From DATLLN01 sp963809205 (GTDB lineage: Bacteria; Actinomycetota; Thermoleophilia; Gaiellales; JAICJC01): a DNA stretch of 64,000 nucleotides. The translations under genes and the position numbers were made by a program. Positions 7,962 through 17,686 of this stretch are shown piece by piece. The notes under the pieces are model-generated. The model saw only the letters and a program-made list of their open reading frames with translations. It searched no databases and was not told the origin of the DNA. How positions within the stretch are numbered: the stretch's first letter is position 1; each line of letters opens with the position of its first letter. The DNA is taken from the NCBI GenBank assembly GCA_963809205.1, contig CAWEIS010000005.1, positions 22,416 to 86,415 on the forward strand, written 5' to 3'.

Positions 7962-9659
7962 ATGCCACGCGTTCACCACACCAGAACCTCTCGGAGATGG
8001 CACCGCGCCATTCCGGCCCTGCTGGCCGCAGCGCTGCTCGCGACCGGCGTCTCGTGCGGCGGCTCGTCGGGCGGGGGGTCGAGCGGCGGCGACCAGGTGC
8101 TGAAGGTGGGCACGGTGGCGGCGATCGACTCGCTCAATCCGTTCGTGGCCATCGACGCCCAGGCGTACAACATCTTCGTCATGGAGTACCCGCAGCTCGT
8201 CCAGTACGGGCCGGGGGTCAAGATCGAGGGCGACTACGCCGAGAACTGGACGCACTCCAAGGACGGGCTGGTCTGGACCTTCCATCTCCACCCGGGCGGC
8301 AAGTGGTCGGACGGCAAGCCGCTGACCGCCGAGGACGTCGCGTGGACGGGCAACACGGTGCTCAAGTACGGGAGCGGGCCGACCGCGCTGCTCGCCTCGT
8401 CCCTGGACGGCGTCAAGGATTTCAAGGCGACCGACGACAACACGGTGGTCGTCACCTACAAGCGGCCCGTCGCGCCGGTGCTCGCCAACCTCGAGCAATT
8501 CTTCATCCTGCCCGAGCACATCTGGTCGCAGTACACCGCCAACAACGGCAAGGACTTGAAGGCGTTTTTTCCGGAGAAGCACCTGCCGGTGGTCGCCGGT
8601 GGGGCGTACTCGGTGACCAAATACGAGTCGAAGGGCGTGACCGTGCTGAAGCCGAATCCCGGCTTCTACGGCCCGAAGTCCCACGCGGCCGCGGTCACGC
8701 TGTCCTTCTACACGAACGCGACGTCGATGATCGAGGACCTGGCGAACGGCGTCCTCGACTACGTCGACCAGGTGCCGTTCACGGCGGCCGACGCGGTCAA
8801 GAAGCACGACAACCTGACGCTGAACGTGGGGCCAGGTTCGGAGGTGACGAACCTGATCATCAACTCCAACCCGCTGAAGACCAAGAACCGCGAGCTGCTC
8901 GACCCGAAGGTCAAGGAGGCGCTGGAGTATGCGATCCCGCGCGAGCAGATCGTGGAGGTCGTGTTCGGCGGTTATGCGAAGCCGTGGGCCAACATCCTGT
9001 CCGAGTACTCCAAGGGCGACGGCTGGCTGAACCCCGACGTGCAGCCGCTCCCATACGACATCGACAAGGCGAACGAGATCCTGGACGGGCTCGGCTACAC
9101 CCGCGGGTCGGACGGGATCCGCGTCGCACCCGCGGACAACGGCCAGCCGACACATCCGATGAAGTACTCGATCATCGTGCCGGGCGACCTCGACTTCAGC
9201 GGCGACCGCCAGTTCGAGATTCTGCAGCAGTCGTTCGCCAAGATCGGCATCAACGTGTCGGAGGTCGCGGGCGGCGACGTCAACCAGGCCTACAGCCTGA
9301 TCACGGCGCCCAACTACAAGTACCTGAACGCCGACATGGCTACGTGGTACTGGCACCCGTACGTGGATCCCAACTTCAACCTCTCGGTCGTCACCAAGGC
9401 GCAGTGGGGCAACTACAGCGACACCGGCTTCGACGACCCGAAGTATGACGCGTGGTGGTCGCAGCAGTCCAAGATGATCGACCAGAAGCAGCGCCAGGCG
9501 CTGGTCTGGAAGATGGAGGCCTACCTGGCCGACCAGCGCCCGTACATCCAGCTCGTGCAGGGTGCCGTGATCACGGCCTGGGGCCCGCGCTTCACCGGCT
9601 TCGAGCCGCAGCTCTCGGGCTACTGCAAGTGCTACTACACGAGCCCGCGGCCTACGTGA
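7962..9659 (+). CDS. ABC transporter substrate-binding lipoprotein, family 5 (peptide/nickel type)
   Basis: This is a 565-residue SBP_bac_5 protein. The basic N-terminus, hydrophobic core and LLATGVSCGGS lipobox indicate a lipoprotein anchored at the cysteine, followed by a Gly/Ser linker. The mature domain has the typical opening VLKVGTVAAIDSLNPFVAID and a WTFHLHPGGKWSDGKPLTAE block. No permease or ATPase gene lies beside it, so it is an orphan binding protein that must borrow a transporter or act as a sensor. It is divergent from the MocR regulator. Confidence 0.88.
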   Translation: MPRVHHTRTSRRWHRAIPALLAAALLATGVSCGGSSGGGSSGGDQVLKVGTVAAIDSLNPFVAIDAQAYNIFVMEYPQLVQYGPGVKIEGDYAENWTHSKDGLVWTFHLHPGGKWSDGKPLTAEDVAWTGNTVLKYGSGPTALLASSLDGVKDFKATDDNTVVVTYKRPVAPVLANLEQFFILPEHIWSQYTANNGKDLKAFFPEKHLPVVAGGAYSVTKYESKGVTVLKPNPGFYGPKSHAAAVTLSFYTNATSMIEDLANGVLDYVDQVPFTAADAVKKHDNLTLNVGPGSEVTNLIINSNPLKTKNRELLDPKVKEALEYAIPREQIVEVVFGGYAKPWANILSEYSKGDGWLNPDVQPLPYDIDKANEILDGLGYTRGSDGIRVAPADNGQPTHPMKYSIIVPGDLDFSGDRQFEILQQSFAKIGINVSEVAGGDVNQAYSLITAPNYKYLNADMATWYWHPYVDPNFNLSVVTKAQWGNYSDTGFDDPKYDAWWSQQSKMIDQKQRQALVWKMEAYLADQRPYIQLVQGAVITAWGPRFTGFEPQLSGYCKCYYTSPRPT

Positions 9660-9690
9660 TGTAACAACGGGGTCAGACCCCTTTGTTACA
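9660..9690. terminator. Bidirectional hairpin between convergent genes, core GGGGTCAGACCCC
   Basis: The arms TGTAACAACGGGG (9660-9672) and CCCCTTTGTTACA (9678-9690) pair with one mismatch around the loop TCAGA. The hairpin starts directly after the stop of the substrate-binding protein and covers the stop of the GcvT-like gene, so it can serve both strands. Its core recurs in the palindrome at 42,196. Confidence 0.6.
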
Positions 9691-10876
9691 CGCGGCGCCG
9701 CTCGAGGTCGAGGAACGGCAGCTGGACGACCGTGGCGCCGACGGTGCTGCGCTCGCCCTCGACCGACCACTCGACCTTGAGCCGGGTGCCCGCGGCGGCG
9801 TGATCGGGATCGACCGACGCCAGCGCGACCAGCTGCTTCAGCATCGGCGACCATCCCAGGCTGGTCGTCCGCCCGACCTGCGAGCGCCGCGCGTAGATGG
9901 GAACCGGGTCGCGCTGGACGACGGGGGAGATCGCCGGCGGCAGGCCGTGGCGGTCGAACCGCGCCTGGACGTCGTCCCAGTCGAGCACCAGGCCGGCCAG
10001 CCTGCGATGCGGTCCGCCCGCCGCCTGCTCGGCCGCCAGCGCCCGCCGGCCGACGAAGTCCCGCTTGCCGAAGTCGACCAGCCGGTCGAGGCCGATCTCG
10101 AACGGCGAGTACTCATGGTCGGGCGTCTCGGCGTGCAGCACGCTGACGTAGTCGACGTCGACCAGGATCAGGCCCGCCTCCAGCCGGACGACGTCCAGCG
10201 CCCGCAGGCCGGTTGGCCGCAGGCCGTAGCTCGCGCCGGCCTCGGCCAGCCTGTCCCAGACCGCCTCGGCGCCGTCGGCGGGGATCCACAGCTCGTACCC
10301 GAGGTCGCCGGTATACCCGGTGCGGGTGACGTCGACGTCCACGCCGCCGATCTCGCTGCTGCGGGCGCGGAAGTACCGCACGTCCGCCCAGTCCTCGCCT
10401 GTAGCCGCCTTCAGCGTCTCGCGGGACAACGGACCCTGCATTGCGAGTGCGGCGGTCGACTCGCTGACGTCCCGCACCTCGACGTCGAGGCCGCCGGCGT
10501 TCATCGTGATCCAGCGCCAGACCGGATGCGCGGCCGTCCAGCGGAATGTCGTCTCGCCGATCCGCGTGACCGTGCCGTCGTCGACCACCTTGCCGCGCTC
10601 GTCGCACCACGGCGTGTACAGCACCTGCCCGACCGCCAGCTTCCTGGCGTCGCGGGTGACGATGCGGTCGACCAGCTCCGCCGCGTCCGGGCCCGACACC
10701 AGGTACTTGTAGAGCGGCGAGACGTCGAACACGCCGACGGCGTTGCGCACCGCCGAGTACTCGATGTCGTGGAAGTCGGCGTACGTCAGCGCCGACAGGT
10801 AGCCAGACCATTCGCCCCACTGGAGGTTGCGGTTGAGCGGCGCCAGCCGGCTGTGGAAAGGGGTGCCGATGCTCAC
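9686..10876 (-). CDS. GcvT-family aminomethyltransferase-like protein
   Basis: This is a 396-residue protein with the folate-binding GcvT fold. Markers include GVFDVSPLYKYLVSGPDAAE, VLYTPWCDERGKVVDDGTVT, the TGYTGDLGYELW segment and a C-terminal barrel with FVGRRALAAEQ. GcvT relatives accept one-carbon units on tetrahydrofolate, in glycine cleavage or in demethylation of N-methyl or S-methyl compounds. No gcvH or gcvP is nearby. It overlaps the FAD oxidoreductase upstream by 4 bases, so demethylation coupled to FAD-dependent oxidation is a reasonable inference. Confidence 0.85.
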   Translation of the reverse strand: MSIGTPFHSRLAPLNRNLQWGEWSGYLSALTYADFHDIEYSAVRNAVGVFDVSPLYKYLVSGPDAAELVDRIVTRDARKLAVGQVLYTPWCDERGKVVDDGTVTRIGETTFRWTAAHPVWRWITMNAGGLDVEVRDVSESTAALAMQGPLSRETLKAATGEDWADVRYFRARSSEIGGVDVDVTRTGYTGDLGYELWIPADGAEAVWDRLAEAGASYGLRPTGLRALDVVRLEAGLILVDVDYVSVLHAETPDHEYSPFEIGLDRLVDFGKRDFVGRRALAAEQAAGGPHRRLAGLVLDWDDVQARFDRHGLPPAISPVVQRDPVPIYARRSQVGRTTSLGWSPMLKQLVALASVDPDHAAAGTRLKVEWSVEGERSTVGATVVQLPFLDLERRRV

Positions 10877-12372
10877 CGGCCGCGCTCCAGGTCGCGGGCG
10901 ATCTCGCGGGCGGCGTTCTCACCCGGACCGCCGGTGATGCCGCCTCCCGGATGGGCGCCGGAGCCGCACAGGTAGAGCCCGCGCATCCCCAGCCGGTAGC
11001 GGGCCATGCCCAGCACCGGGCGCCAGGCGAAGAACTGGTCAAGGCCCGGCTCGGCGTGGAGCAGGTGGCCGCCGGACATGCCGTACTCGGCCTCCAGCCC
11101 AGCCGGCGTCAGCACGCGGCGCCCGGTGACCAGCTTGCGCAAGCCGGGGGCGAACCGCTCCAGCTCCCCGATGGCCAGGTCGGCGACTGCGTCCTCGGCG
11201 GCGTCCCGGGCGACCCACTGGACGACCGCGCGCAGCCGCGTCTCGTCCTCCAGCACCGCCTCGATCTGGGGCCGCTCGCTGGTCTCGCCGTACTTGGACG
11301 CGTCGAACGCGCGCTCCACGTCGTCGATGCCCCGGGAGACGACGATGCGGCCGGCGAGCATCGCCGGGTCGTCGGCTCCACGGAACGCGGGGGTGCGGCT
11401 CAGTTCGAGCTCGACCACCGCCGCGTGCCCGCGGGCCCGGATGTTCTCGGCGCGCCAGCGCGTCCGCGGCCCTGCGGCCACGGGGTCGAGCAGCGTGCAC
11501 AGCGTCGTCTTGGGGTCGAGCGAGGACGCGACGGCGGCCGCGTCGATGCGCTCGCCGCCGGCCAGCGTCACGCCGGTGATCCGTCCCTCCTCGACGATCA
11601 GCCGCTCGACCGCGGCTCCGGTGCGCACCTCGGCGCCCGCCGCCCGGGCGGCCGCGGCAAGGGCGTCGCCGAGCACCTGTGGGCCGCCGCGTACGAGCGC
11701 GGTCTCGCCGGCCGCGCCGCCGTCTCCCTCCGCCATGTCGTTGAGCAGCACGAGTGCGCTGCCCGCCGACCACGGGCCGAGCTCGGTCATCAGCGTGCCG
11801 CGCGCGGCCAGCGCGCCGCAGATCGCGTCGTCGCGGAACCACTCGCGTACGAAGTCGGCCACCGCCATCGGCAGCGCGCGGGTCAGCTCCCGCGCCGTGC
11901 GCGCGCCCAGCCCGCGGTACGCCTTGCCCAGCTTCAGGCCCTCGACCAGGTCGCGCGGCGTCGCCTTGTCCAGCCGCGCGGGCGTCGTCCGGTTCATCCG
12001 CGCCAGGAACCCCGAGAGCGCGCGGACGTGCCGGTCGTAGGCGACGTAGGCGCCGGCGTCGACGGGGTCGATCCGCTCCAGTGCGGCGGCCGTTCGCTCG
12101 GCGTCCGCCCAGAACGGGAGCGGGTCGCCATCGTCGCGCAGGGCCAGCATTCTGATCTCCGGGCGGATCAGCTCGAGGCCGTGCGATCGCAGCCTCAGCG
12201 AGTCGATCACCGACCGGCGCAGGCGCCCCGCGGTGGGCAGCAGCTCGGAGACCCCGCCCGTCCGCTCGCGGCGTTCGAGCACGACCACGTCCAGGCCGCC
12301 GCGGGCCAGCAGCCCCGCCGTCACCAGCCCGTTGTGGCCGCCGCCGATCACGATCACGTCGCGGCGGCTCAC
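10873..12372 (-). CDS. NAD(P)/FAD-dependent oxidoreductase, phytoene desaturase/PYROXD2-like (copy 2)
   Basis: This is a 499-residue flavoprotein. The N-terminal Rossmann motif is VIVIGGGHNGLVTAGLLARG with the following VVVLERRERTGG. The C-terminal FAD-binding motif is LYLCGSGAHPGGGITGGPG. The GTG start at 12,372 overlaps the previous stop (GTGA). It is a paralogue of the gene immediately upstream, sharing motifs at both ends. Carotenoid genes are absent nearby, so I name only the superfamily. Co-translation with the GcvT-like gene suggests a shared catabolic reaction. Confidence 0.85.
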   Translation of the reverse strand: MSRRDVIVIGGGHNGLVTAGLLARGGLDVVVLERRERTGGVSELLPTAGRLRRSVIDSLRLRSHGLELIRPEIRMLALRDDGDPLPFWADAERTAAALERIDPVDAGAYVAYDRHVRALSGFLARMNRTTPARLDKATPRDLVEGLKLGKAYRGLGARTARELTRALPMAVADFVREWFRDDAICGALAARGTLMTELGPWSAGSALVLLNDMAEGDGGAAGETALVRGGPQVLGDALAAAARAAGAEVRTGAAVERLIVEEGRITGVTLAGGERIDAAAVASSLDPKTTLCTLLDPVAAGPRTRWRAENIRARGHAAVVELELSRTPAFRGADDPAMLAGRIVVSRGIDDVERAFDASKYGETSERPQIEAVLEDETRLRAVVQWVARDAAEDAVADLAIGELERFAPGLRKLVTGRRVLTPAGLEAEYGMSGGHLLHAEPGLDQFFAWRPVLGMARYRLGMRGLYLCGSGAHPGGGITGGPGENAAREIARDLERGR

Positions 12373-13976
12373 GAGCGCCACCGTCCGCGCTTGCGCTCGC
12401 CCAGCAGCTCCAGCGCGGCGATCCGGCCGGGGGCGCCCATCAGCCCGCCGCCGGGGTGGGCGGCCGAGCCACACATCCACAGCCCGTCGACCGGCGTGCG
12501 GAAGCGCGCGAACCCGGGCACCGGCCGGTTGAAGAACAGCTGCTCGAGCGACAGCTCGCCCTGGAAGATGTTGCCCTCGGAGAGACCGATGCGCCGCTCG
12601 ATGTCCAGCGGCGTCAGCACCTGCTTGCCGAGGATCAGCTTGCGGATGCCGGGCGCCCGTTCCTCGATCGTGTCCAGCACCGTCTCGCCCAGCGCGTCGC
12701 GAGCGGCATCGTCCCATTCCGCGCCGTCCGCGAGGTGGTACGGGGCGTACTGGACGAAGCAGCTCATCGTGTGCTGGCCGGGCGGCGCCATGTCCGGGTC
12801 GACCAGCGTCGGGATGATCATGTCGATGTAGGGGCGGCGCGACGGACGGCCGTACTTCGCGTCGTCGTACGCGCGCTCCATGTAGTCGACCGACGGGCTG
12901 AAGCTGATCGCCCCGCGCAGGTGCTCGCCCGTGCCCGGCAGGCACGAGAACTCCGGCAGCCCGGAGAGCGCGAGGTTGACCTTGGCGGACGAGCCGCGGA
13001 ACTTGTACCGGCGGACGTCGGTCAGGAACTCGTCGTCGAGCACGCCCGGCTCCAGCAGCCGCTCGAACGTGACCCGCGAGTCGGCGCTGGACAGCACAGC
13101 GTCCGCCAGCAGCTCCTCGCCCGACTCCAGCGTGACTCCGGCGATCCGGCCGTCCGCGGTGTCGATCCTGGCGACGGAGGCCTCTGTGCGGATCTCCGCG
13201 CCCAGCGACCGAGCGGCCGAGGCGATGGCCAGGCTGACGCCGCCGGTGCCGCCCTTGGGGATGCCCCACGCGCGGAACGCCCCGTCGATCTCGCCCATGT
13301 AATGGTGCAGCAGGACGTAGGCGGTGCCTGGTGAGCGAACGCCCTGGAAGGTGCCGATGATGCCCGACGCGGACATGGTCGCCTTCAGCGGATCGGTCTC
13401 GAACCACTGGTCGAGGAAGTCGGCGGCGCTCATAGTCATCACCTGGATGAAGGTGTCGCGGAGGCGTCGCGGCAGCTCGGCGAAGCTGCGCGCCAGCGGG
13501 CCCAGCGATACCCACTCCGTGGGGTGGATCCGGCCCTGGTCGGGCGGGACGACCGACAGGATCGGCTTGATGAAGCGCGCCATGTGCACCATCAGCCGGC
13601 CGTACTCCTCGTATGCCTCGGCGTCGGACAGCGACCATCGGCGCAGCTCCCGGAACGTCGTTCCGTGGTCGTTCACGCGCCACAGGTAGTCGTCGTCGAG
13701 CGGGGTGAACGTCCCGTCCAGCGGCAGGATCTGCAGCCCGTGGCGGCCGAGGTCGAGGTCGCGGATGATCTCCGGCCGGAGCAGCGAGACGACGTACGAC
13801 GCGACGCTGAACCGGAAGCCGGGGACGATCTCCTCGGTAACCGCGGCGCCGCCCAGCACCTCGCGGCGCTCGAGGACGACCACGCGCATGCCGGCCCGCG
13901 CGAGGTACGCGGCGGTGACCAGGCCGTTGTGGCCGCCCCCGATGATGATGGCGTCGTAGCGCTGCTCGGTCGACAT
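12369..13976 (-). CDS. NAD(P)/FAD-dependent oxidoreductase, phytoene desaturase/PYROXD2-like (copy 1)
   Basis: This is a 535-residue flavoprotein and the first gene of a three-gene operon. The N-terminal dinucleotide-binding motif is AIIIGGGHNGLVTAAYLARA, then VVVLERREVLGGAAVTEE. The C-terminal end carries LWMCGSAAHPGGGLMGAPG. In the middle is HHYMGEIDGAFRAWGIPKGG, typical of the PYROXD2-like group. The ATG at 13,976 is the best start, since the longer open frame upstream belongs to the neighbouring gene. Two non-identical subunits of one enzyme, or successive steps, are both possible. Confidence 0.85.
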   Translation of the reverse strand: MSTEQRYDAIIIGGGHNGLVTAAYLARAGMRVVVLERREVLGGAAVTEEIVPGFRFSVASYVVSLLRPEIIRDLDLGRHGLQILPLDGTFTPLDDDYLWRVNDHGTTFRELRRWSLSDAEAYEEYGRLMVHMARFIKPILSVVPPDQGRIHPTEWVSLGPLARSFAELPRRLRDTFIQVMTMSAADFLDQWFETDPLKATMSASGIIGTFQGVRSPGTAYVLLHHYMGEIDGAFRAWGIPKGGTGGVSLAIASAARSLGAEIRTEASVARIDTADGRIAGVTLESGEELLADAVLSSADSRVTFERLLEPGVLDDEFLTDVRRYKFRGSSAKVNLALSGLPEFSCLPGTGEHLRGAISFSPSVDYMERAYDDAKYGRPSRRPYIDMIIPTLVDPDMAPPGQHTMSCFVQYAPYHLADGAEWDDAARDALGETVLDTIEERAPGIRKLILGKQVLTPLDIERRIGLSEGNIFQGELSLEQLFFNRPVPGFARFRTPVDGLWMCGSAAHPGGGLMGAPGRIAALELLGERKRGRWRS

Positions 13977-14016
13977 CGCGCGAAAGCATACGGCGGCGGG
14001 CGCGGCGCCGGCGGCG

Positions 14017-14728
14017 TCAGCGGCCGAGCAGCTCGCGCAGGCGAAGCGCCATCCGTGGCCCCGCCGCCTCGTCCTCGTGCCGGAAGTAGCAGTAGACGTC
14101 GCGGCCGGCGTCCATCGCCTCGCCGATCCGCTCGCCCCAGGCCAGCAGCTCCGCGTCGTCGTAGGACTCCCGCCGCAGCCGCAGGTAGCCGAGCGGCGCG
14201 GGACAGCTCCTGCGGCCGCGACGCCTCCTCGTTCATGTCGGTCACGCACCAGGCGACGCCGCGCTCCTCGAGCAGCGCCCTGGCCGGGCGCCACGACGGC
14301 TCACGGCACTCGATGACGGCGGCCAGGCCGGCCGGCAGCGCCTCGGCGAACGCAAGCACCAGCTCCCCGTCGTACGGCAGCTCCTCGGGGACGCGGAACA
14401 GCACCGGTCCCATCCGCGGCCCCAGCCCCGAGGCCCGTTCGACGAACACCTCGACCATCGGCCCGGCGTTCCGCAGCCGGCCGACGTGGGTGATCTTGGC
14501 GCTGGCCTTGAGCGTGAACCGGAACGTCTCCGGCGTCTGCTTGCGCCAACCGTCGAACAGGCCGGCCGAGGGGAACCGGCGGAACGTGTAGTTGATCTCG
14601 ACGGAGTTGAAGACCGATGCGTAGTAGGCGAGCCGTCCCGCGGGGCGCACGCCCTCCGGGTAGAAGACGCCGTGCATCCACTCGTCGTACGCGAAGCCGG
14701 ATGTGCCGAGGTGGAAGCTGCCCGCCAT
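14017..14728 (-). pseudogene. DUF72 family protein, frameshifted
   Basis: The first 180 or so residues (starting MAGSFHLGTSGFAYDEWMHG) match DUF72, with NSVEINYTFRRFP and WCVTDMNEEAS. Near base 14,192 the frame breaks. One frame over, the remainder reads GYLRLRRESYDDAELLAWGE and ends RMALRLRELLGR before a TGA at 14,017-14,019. Joined, the protein has the usual DUF72 length of about 237 residues, so a one-base error is as likely as a real mutation. It is divergent from the alpha/beta hydrolase, with only 19 bases between the starts. Confidence 0.75.
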
Positions 14729-14747
14729 CGGCTGCCATGATGACACG

Positions 14748-15395
<648 letters not shown>

Positions 15396-15398
15396 CAT

Positions 15399-16126
15399 GA
15401 CAGCAGATCGACGCCGGGCACCAGTGGTCGGAGTCGGGCGGCACGCTGCCCGTCTTCCAGGCGCACGGGTTCGACCGGGCGTGGGGGCTGTTCAACTATC
15501 CGAACGACTCGTGGACGGTCGCAGCCCAGTCATCGATCGTCTCGAACTTCTTCGCCTGGGGACGCGACTACGCCAACAAGATCAACGCGCGCTCCGGCCA
15601 GGCGCCGCCGTGGTTCGGCTACGTCAAGCAGCTGGTCGGCGGCTCGTGCAACGACCCGGCGCTGCCCTGCTACAACCCGGCCGTCGCGCCGGGCAAGCGG
15701 TACACGCTGCCGTCGACGATCGCAAAGTGGATGAGCCCGCATACCGATGGATGGCGGGTGATTCAGGTCTACCGCCTCGTCGACGGCGCCCAGCCGGGGC
15801 TGTGGGACTGCACCGCCGCCGACTCCCGCGCCCACTGGGCGGCGGTCACCGAGACCTACTGCTTCGGCGACCTGAAGACGCTGCTGGACGCCGTGTCGCC
15901 GGCGACCGTGGTCACCGATCCGGCCGGCGTCGCGCGGGTCTGGAATCCGGACGCGCTGGACACGCCGACCGCCACCGTGAACTCAGGTCCCGCCGCTGCG
16001 TCATGCGCCGGCCCGGCGTCGTACACCGGCCTCGCGGCCGGGCCTCACACGTTCCAGGTCTGGCCGACCGACGCGTTCGGCAACCGCGGCCCCGCGGCGA
16101 CGTGGTCGTGGTCGATCGCCGGATGA
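15399..16126 (+). pseudogene. 5'-truncated remnant of a secreted protein with a C-terminal Ig-like domain
   Basis: An open frame begins right after a TGA at 15,398-15,400 without a start codon and runs for about 240 residues. The body (AWGLFNYPNDSWTVAAQSSI, then a Cys-containing section) looks like an extracellular enzyme domain I cannot name. The C-terminus (SYTGLAAGPHTFQVWPTDAF) looks like the Ig/fibronectin-like repeats of secreted actinobacterial proteins. No signal peptide or start is present, and the preceding gene ends only 3 bases earlier. It is therefore a decayed or recombined fragment, or the product of an assembly deletion. Confidence 0.5.
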
Positions 16127-16232
16127 GTGATTTCCGGCCGGAAGGAGTGGGGTTAACCCCATGGCAGGCGGTGCCCGGCTGGGTCACCATGATCAAACCG
16201 TCAGGTCACCACTTCACCAGGTAGGAGTCGAG

Positions 16233-17633
16233 ATGAGCACCATCGTTACCCGAGCGGAAGACGCCGCAGATGCTGTCGCCCAGCTGCGCCTGCGGCTCGT
16301 CGGCGACGTCGCCACTCCCGCAGATGCAAACTGGGACGAGGCCCGCGCGGCCTGGAATCTCGCGGCCGACCAGCGGCCCGCGATCGTCGTGATCGCCGAG
16401 TCGGCGGACGACGTCGTCGCGGCCGTCGAGTTCGCGCGCGACAACGATCTGCGCGTCACCGCGCAGGGCACCGGTCACGGCGCCGGGCCCAAGCGCTGGG
16501 ACGACGACATCCTGCTCGTCAAGCTCGAGCGGATGCGCGGCGTGGAGATCGACCCCGCGCAGCGGATCGCGCGCGTCGAGGCGGGCGCGCAGTGGCAGGA
16601 CGTCACGCACCCCGCGGCCGAGCACGGCCTGGCCGCGCTCGCCGGCTCGTCGCCCGACGTGGGCGTGGTCGGCTACACGCTGGGTGGCGGCCTCAGCTGG
16701 CTCGCACGCCGCCACGGCATCGCCGCGAACAGCGTCGTCGCCATCGAGATCGTCACGGCCGACGGCACGCTCGTTCGCACCGACGCCGACAACCAGCCCG
16801 ACCTGTTCTGGGCGTTGCGCGGCGGCGGCGGCAACTTCGGCGTCGTCACCGCGATCGAGTTCTCGCTGTTCGAGATCACGTCGGTCTACGCGGGCATGAT
16901 GTTGTGGCCGATCGAGCGGGCGACCGAGGTGCTGGAGGCGTACAGCCGCTGGACGGAGACCGCCGACGAGGACGTCACGTCCACCGGGCGGCTCCTCAAC
17001 CTGCCCCCGATCCCCGACATCCCCGAGCCCTTCCGCGGCCGGTCGTTCGTGGGCATCGAGGCCGTGTTCCTCGGCGGCCAGGCAGGTCGGCGAGCGGTCG
17101 CTGGCCGAGATCCGCGCACTGGCGCCCGAGCTCGACACGTTCGCGGACATCCCGATGCCGGCGCTCAGCAGCATGCACATGGATCCCGAGCACCCCGTGC
17201 CCGGGGTCGGCGACGGCATGCTGCTCGAGGAGTTCGGCCCGGAGGCGATCTCCGCGCTGGTCGGCGTCACCGGCCCGGGGACGAACTCGCCGCTGCTGTC
17301 GGTCGAGATCCGGCATATCGGCGGCGCAGTTGCTCGCGAGGGCGACGGCCACGGTGTGCTGGCCAGCATCGAGGCGCCGTTCGCGCTGTTCGGCGTCGGC
17401 ATCCCGATGACGCCCGAGATGCGGCGCTGCCATCGGGGGCACGCTCGACGGCATGCGCTCGTCGATGACGCCGTACATCGCATCGCAGGCGTACTTCAAC
17501 TTCAGCGAGCGGTCGGCCGACCCGTCCACGCTTCTACGGCGCCGCGGAGCGGTACGCACGGCTCTGCGAGATCAAGTCGATGGTCGATCCGGGCGGGATG
17601 TTCCGGGCGAACCACGCATTGAGCCAGGGGTAG
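16233..17633 (+). pseudogene. FAD-linked oxidase (6-hydroxynicotine oxidase/BBE type), frameshifted
   Basis: This is a PCMH-type FAD-binding oxidase. VTAQGTGHGAGPKRW carries the His that binds FAD covalently in this family. GVVGYTLGGGLSWLARRHG follows, lacking the second covalent Cys of berberine-bridge enzymes. Intact reading is interrupted near 17,085, 17,422 and 17,530. The continuing pieces are SLAEIRALAPELDTF, GGTLDGMRSSMTPYIASQAY and the BBE-like end YARLCEIKSMVDPGGMFRAN. Because all conserved parts remain in order, sequencing errors are likely. The start at 16,233 has GTAGGAG upstream. Confidence 0.75.
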
Positions 17634-17646
17634 CTGCTGCGCCCAC

Positions 17647-17686
17647 CCGGTGCGACAGGGGGCTGACTACCCCTCTGTCGCACCGG
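17647..17686. terminator. Hairpin between convergent FAD oxidase and acyl-CoA ligase genes
   Basis: CCGGTGCGACAGGGGG (17,647-17,662) pairs with CCCCTCTGTCGCACCGG (17,670-17,686) with a single bulge and loop CTGACTA. The right arm encodes the last residues and stop of the minus-strand ligase gene, so it probably terminates both transcripts. Confidence 0.6.

Noticed and set aside
10873..13989. Apparent 1038-residue fusion of the two FAD oxidoreductases
   Set aside because: Only the second part is in the coding frame. The first part is a shadow of the upstream gene, which has its own start at 13,976 and stop at 12,369.
15397..16224. Plus-strand ORF starting at ATG 15,397
   Set aside because: It is a frame-shifted shadow of the secreted-protein remnant, Arg/Gly/Pro-rich without recognisable motif.
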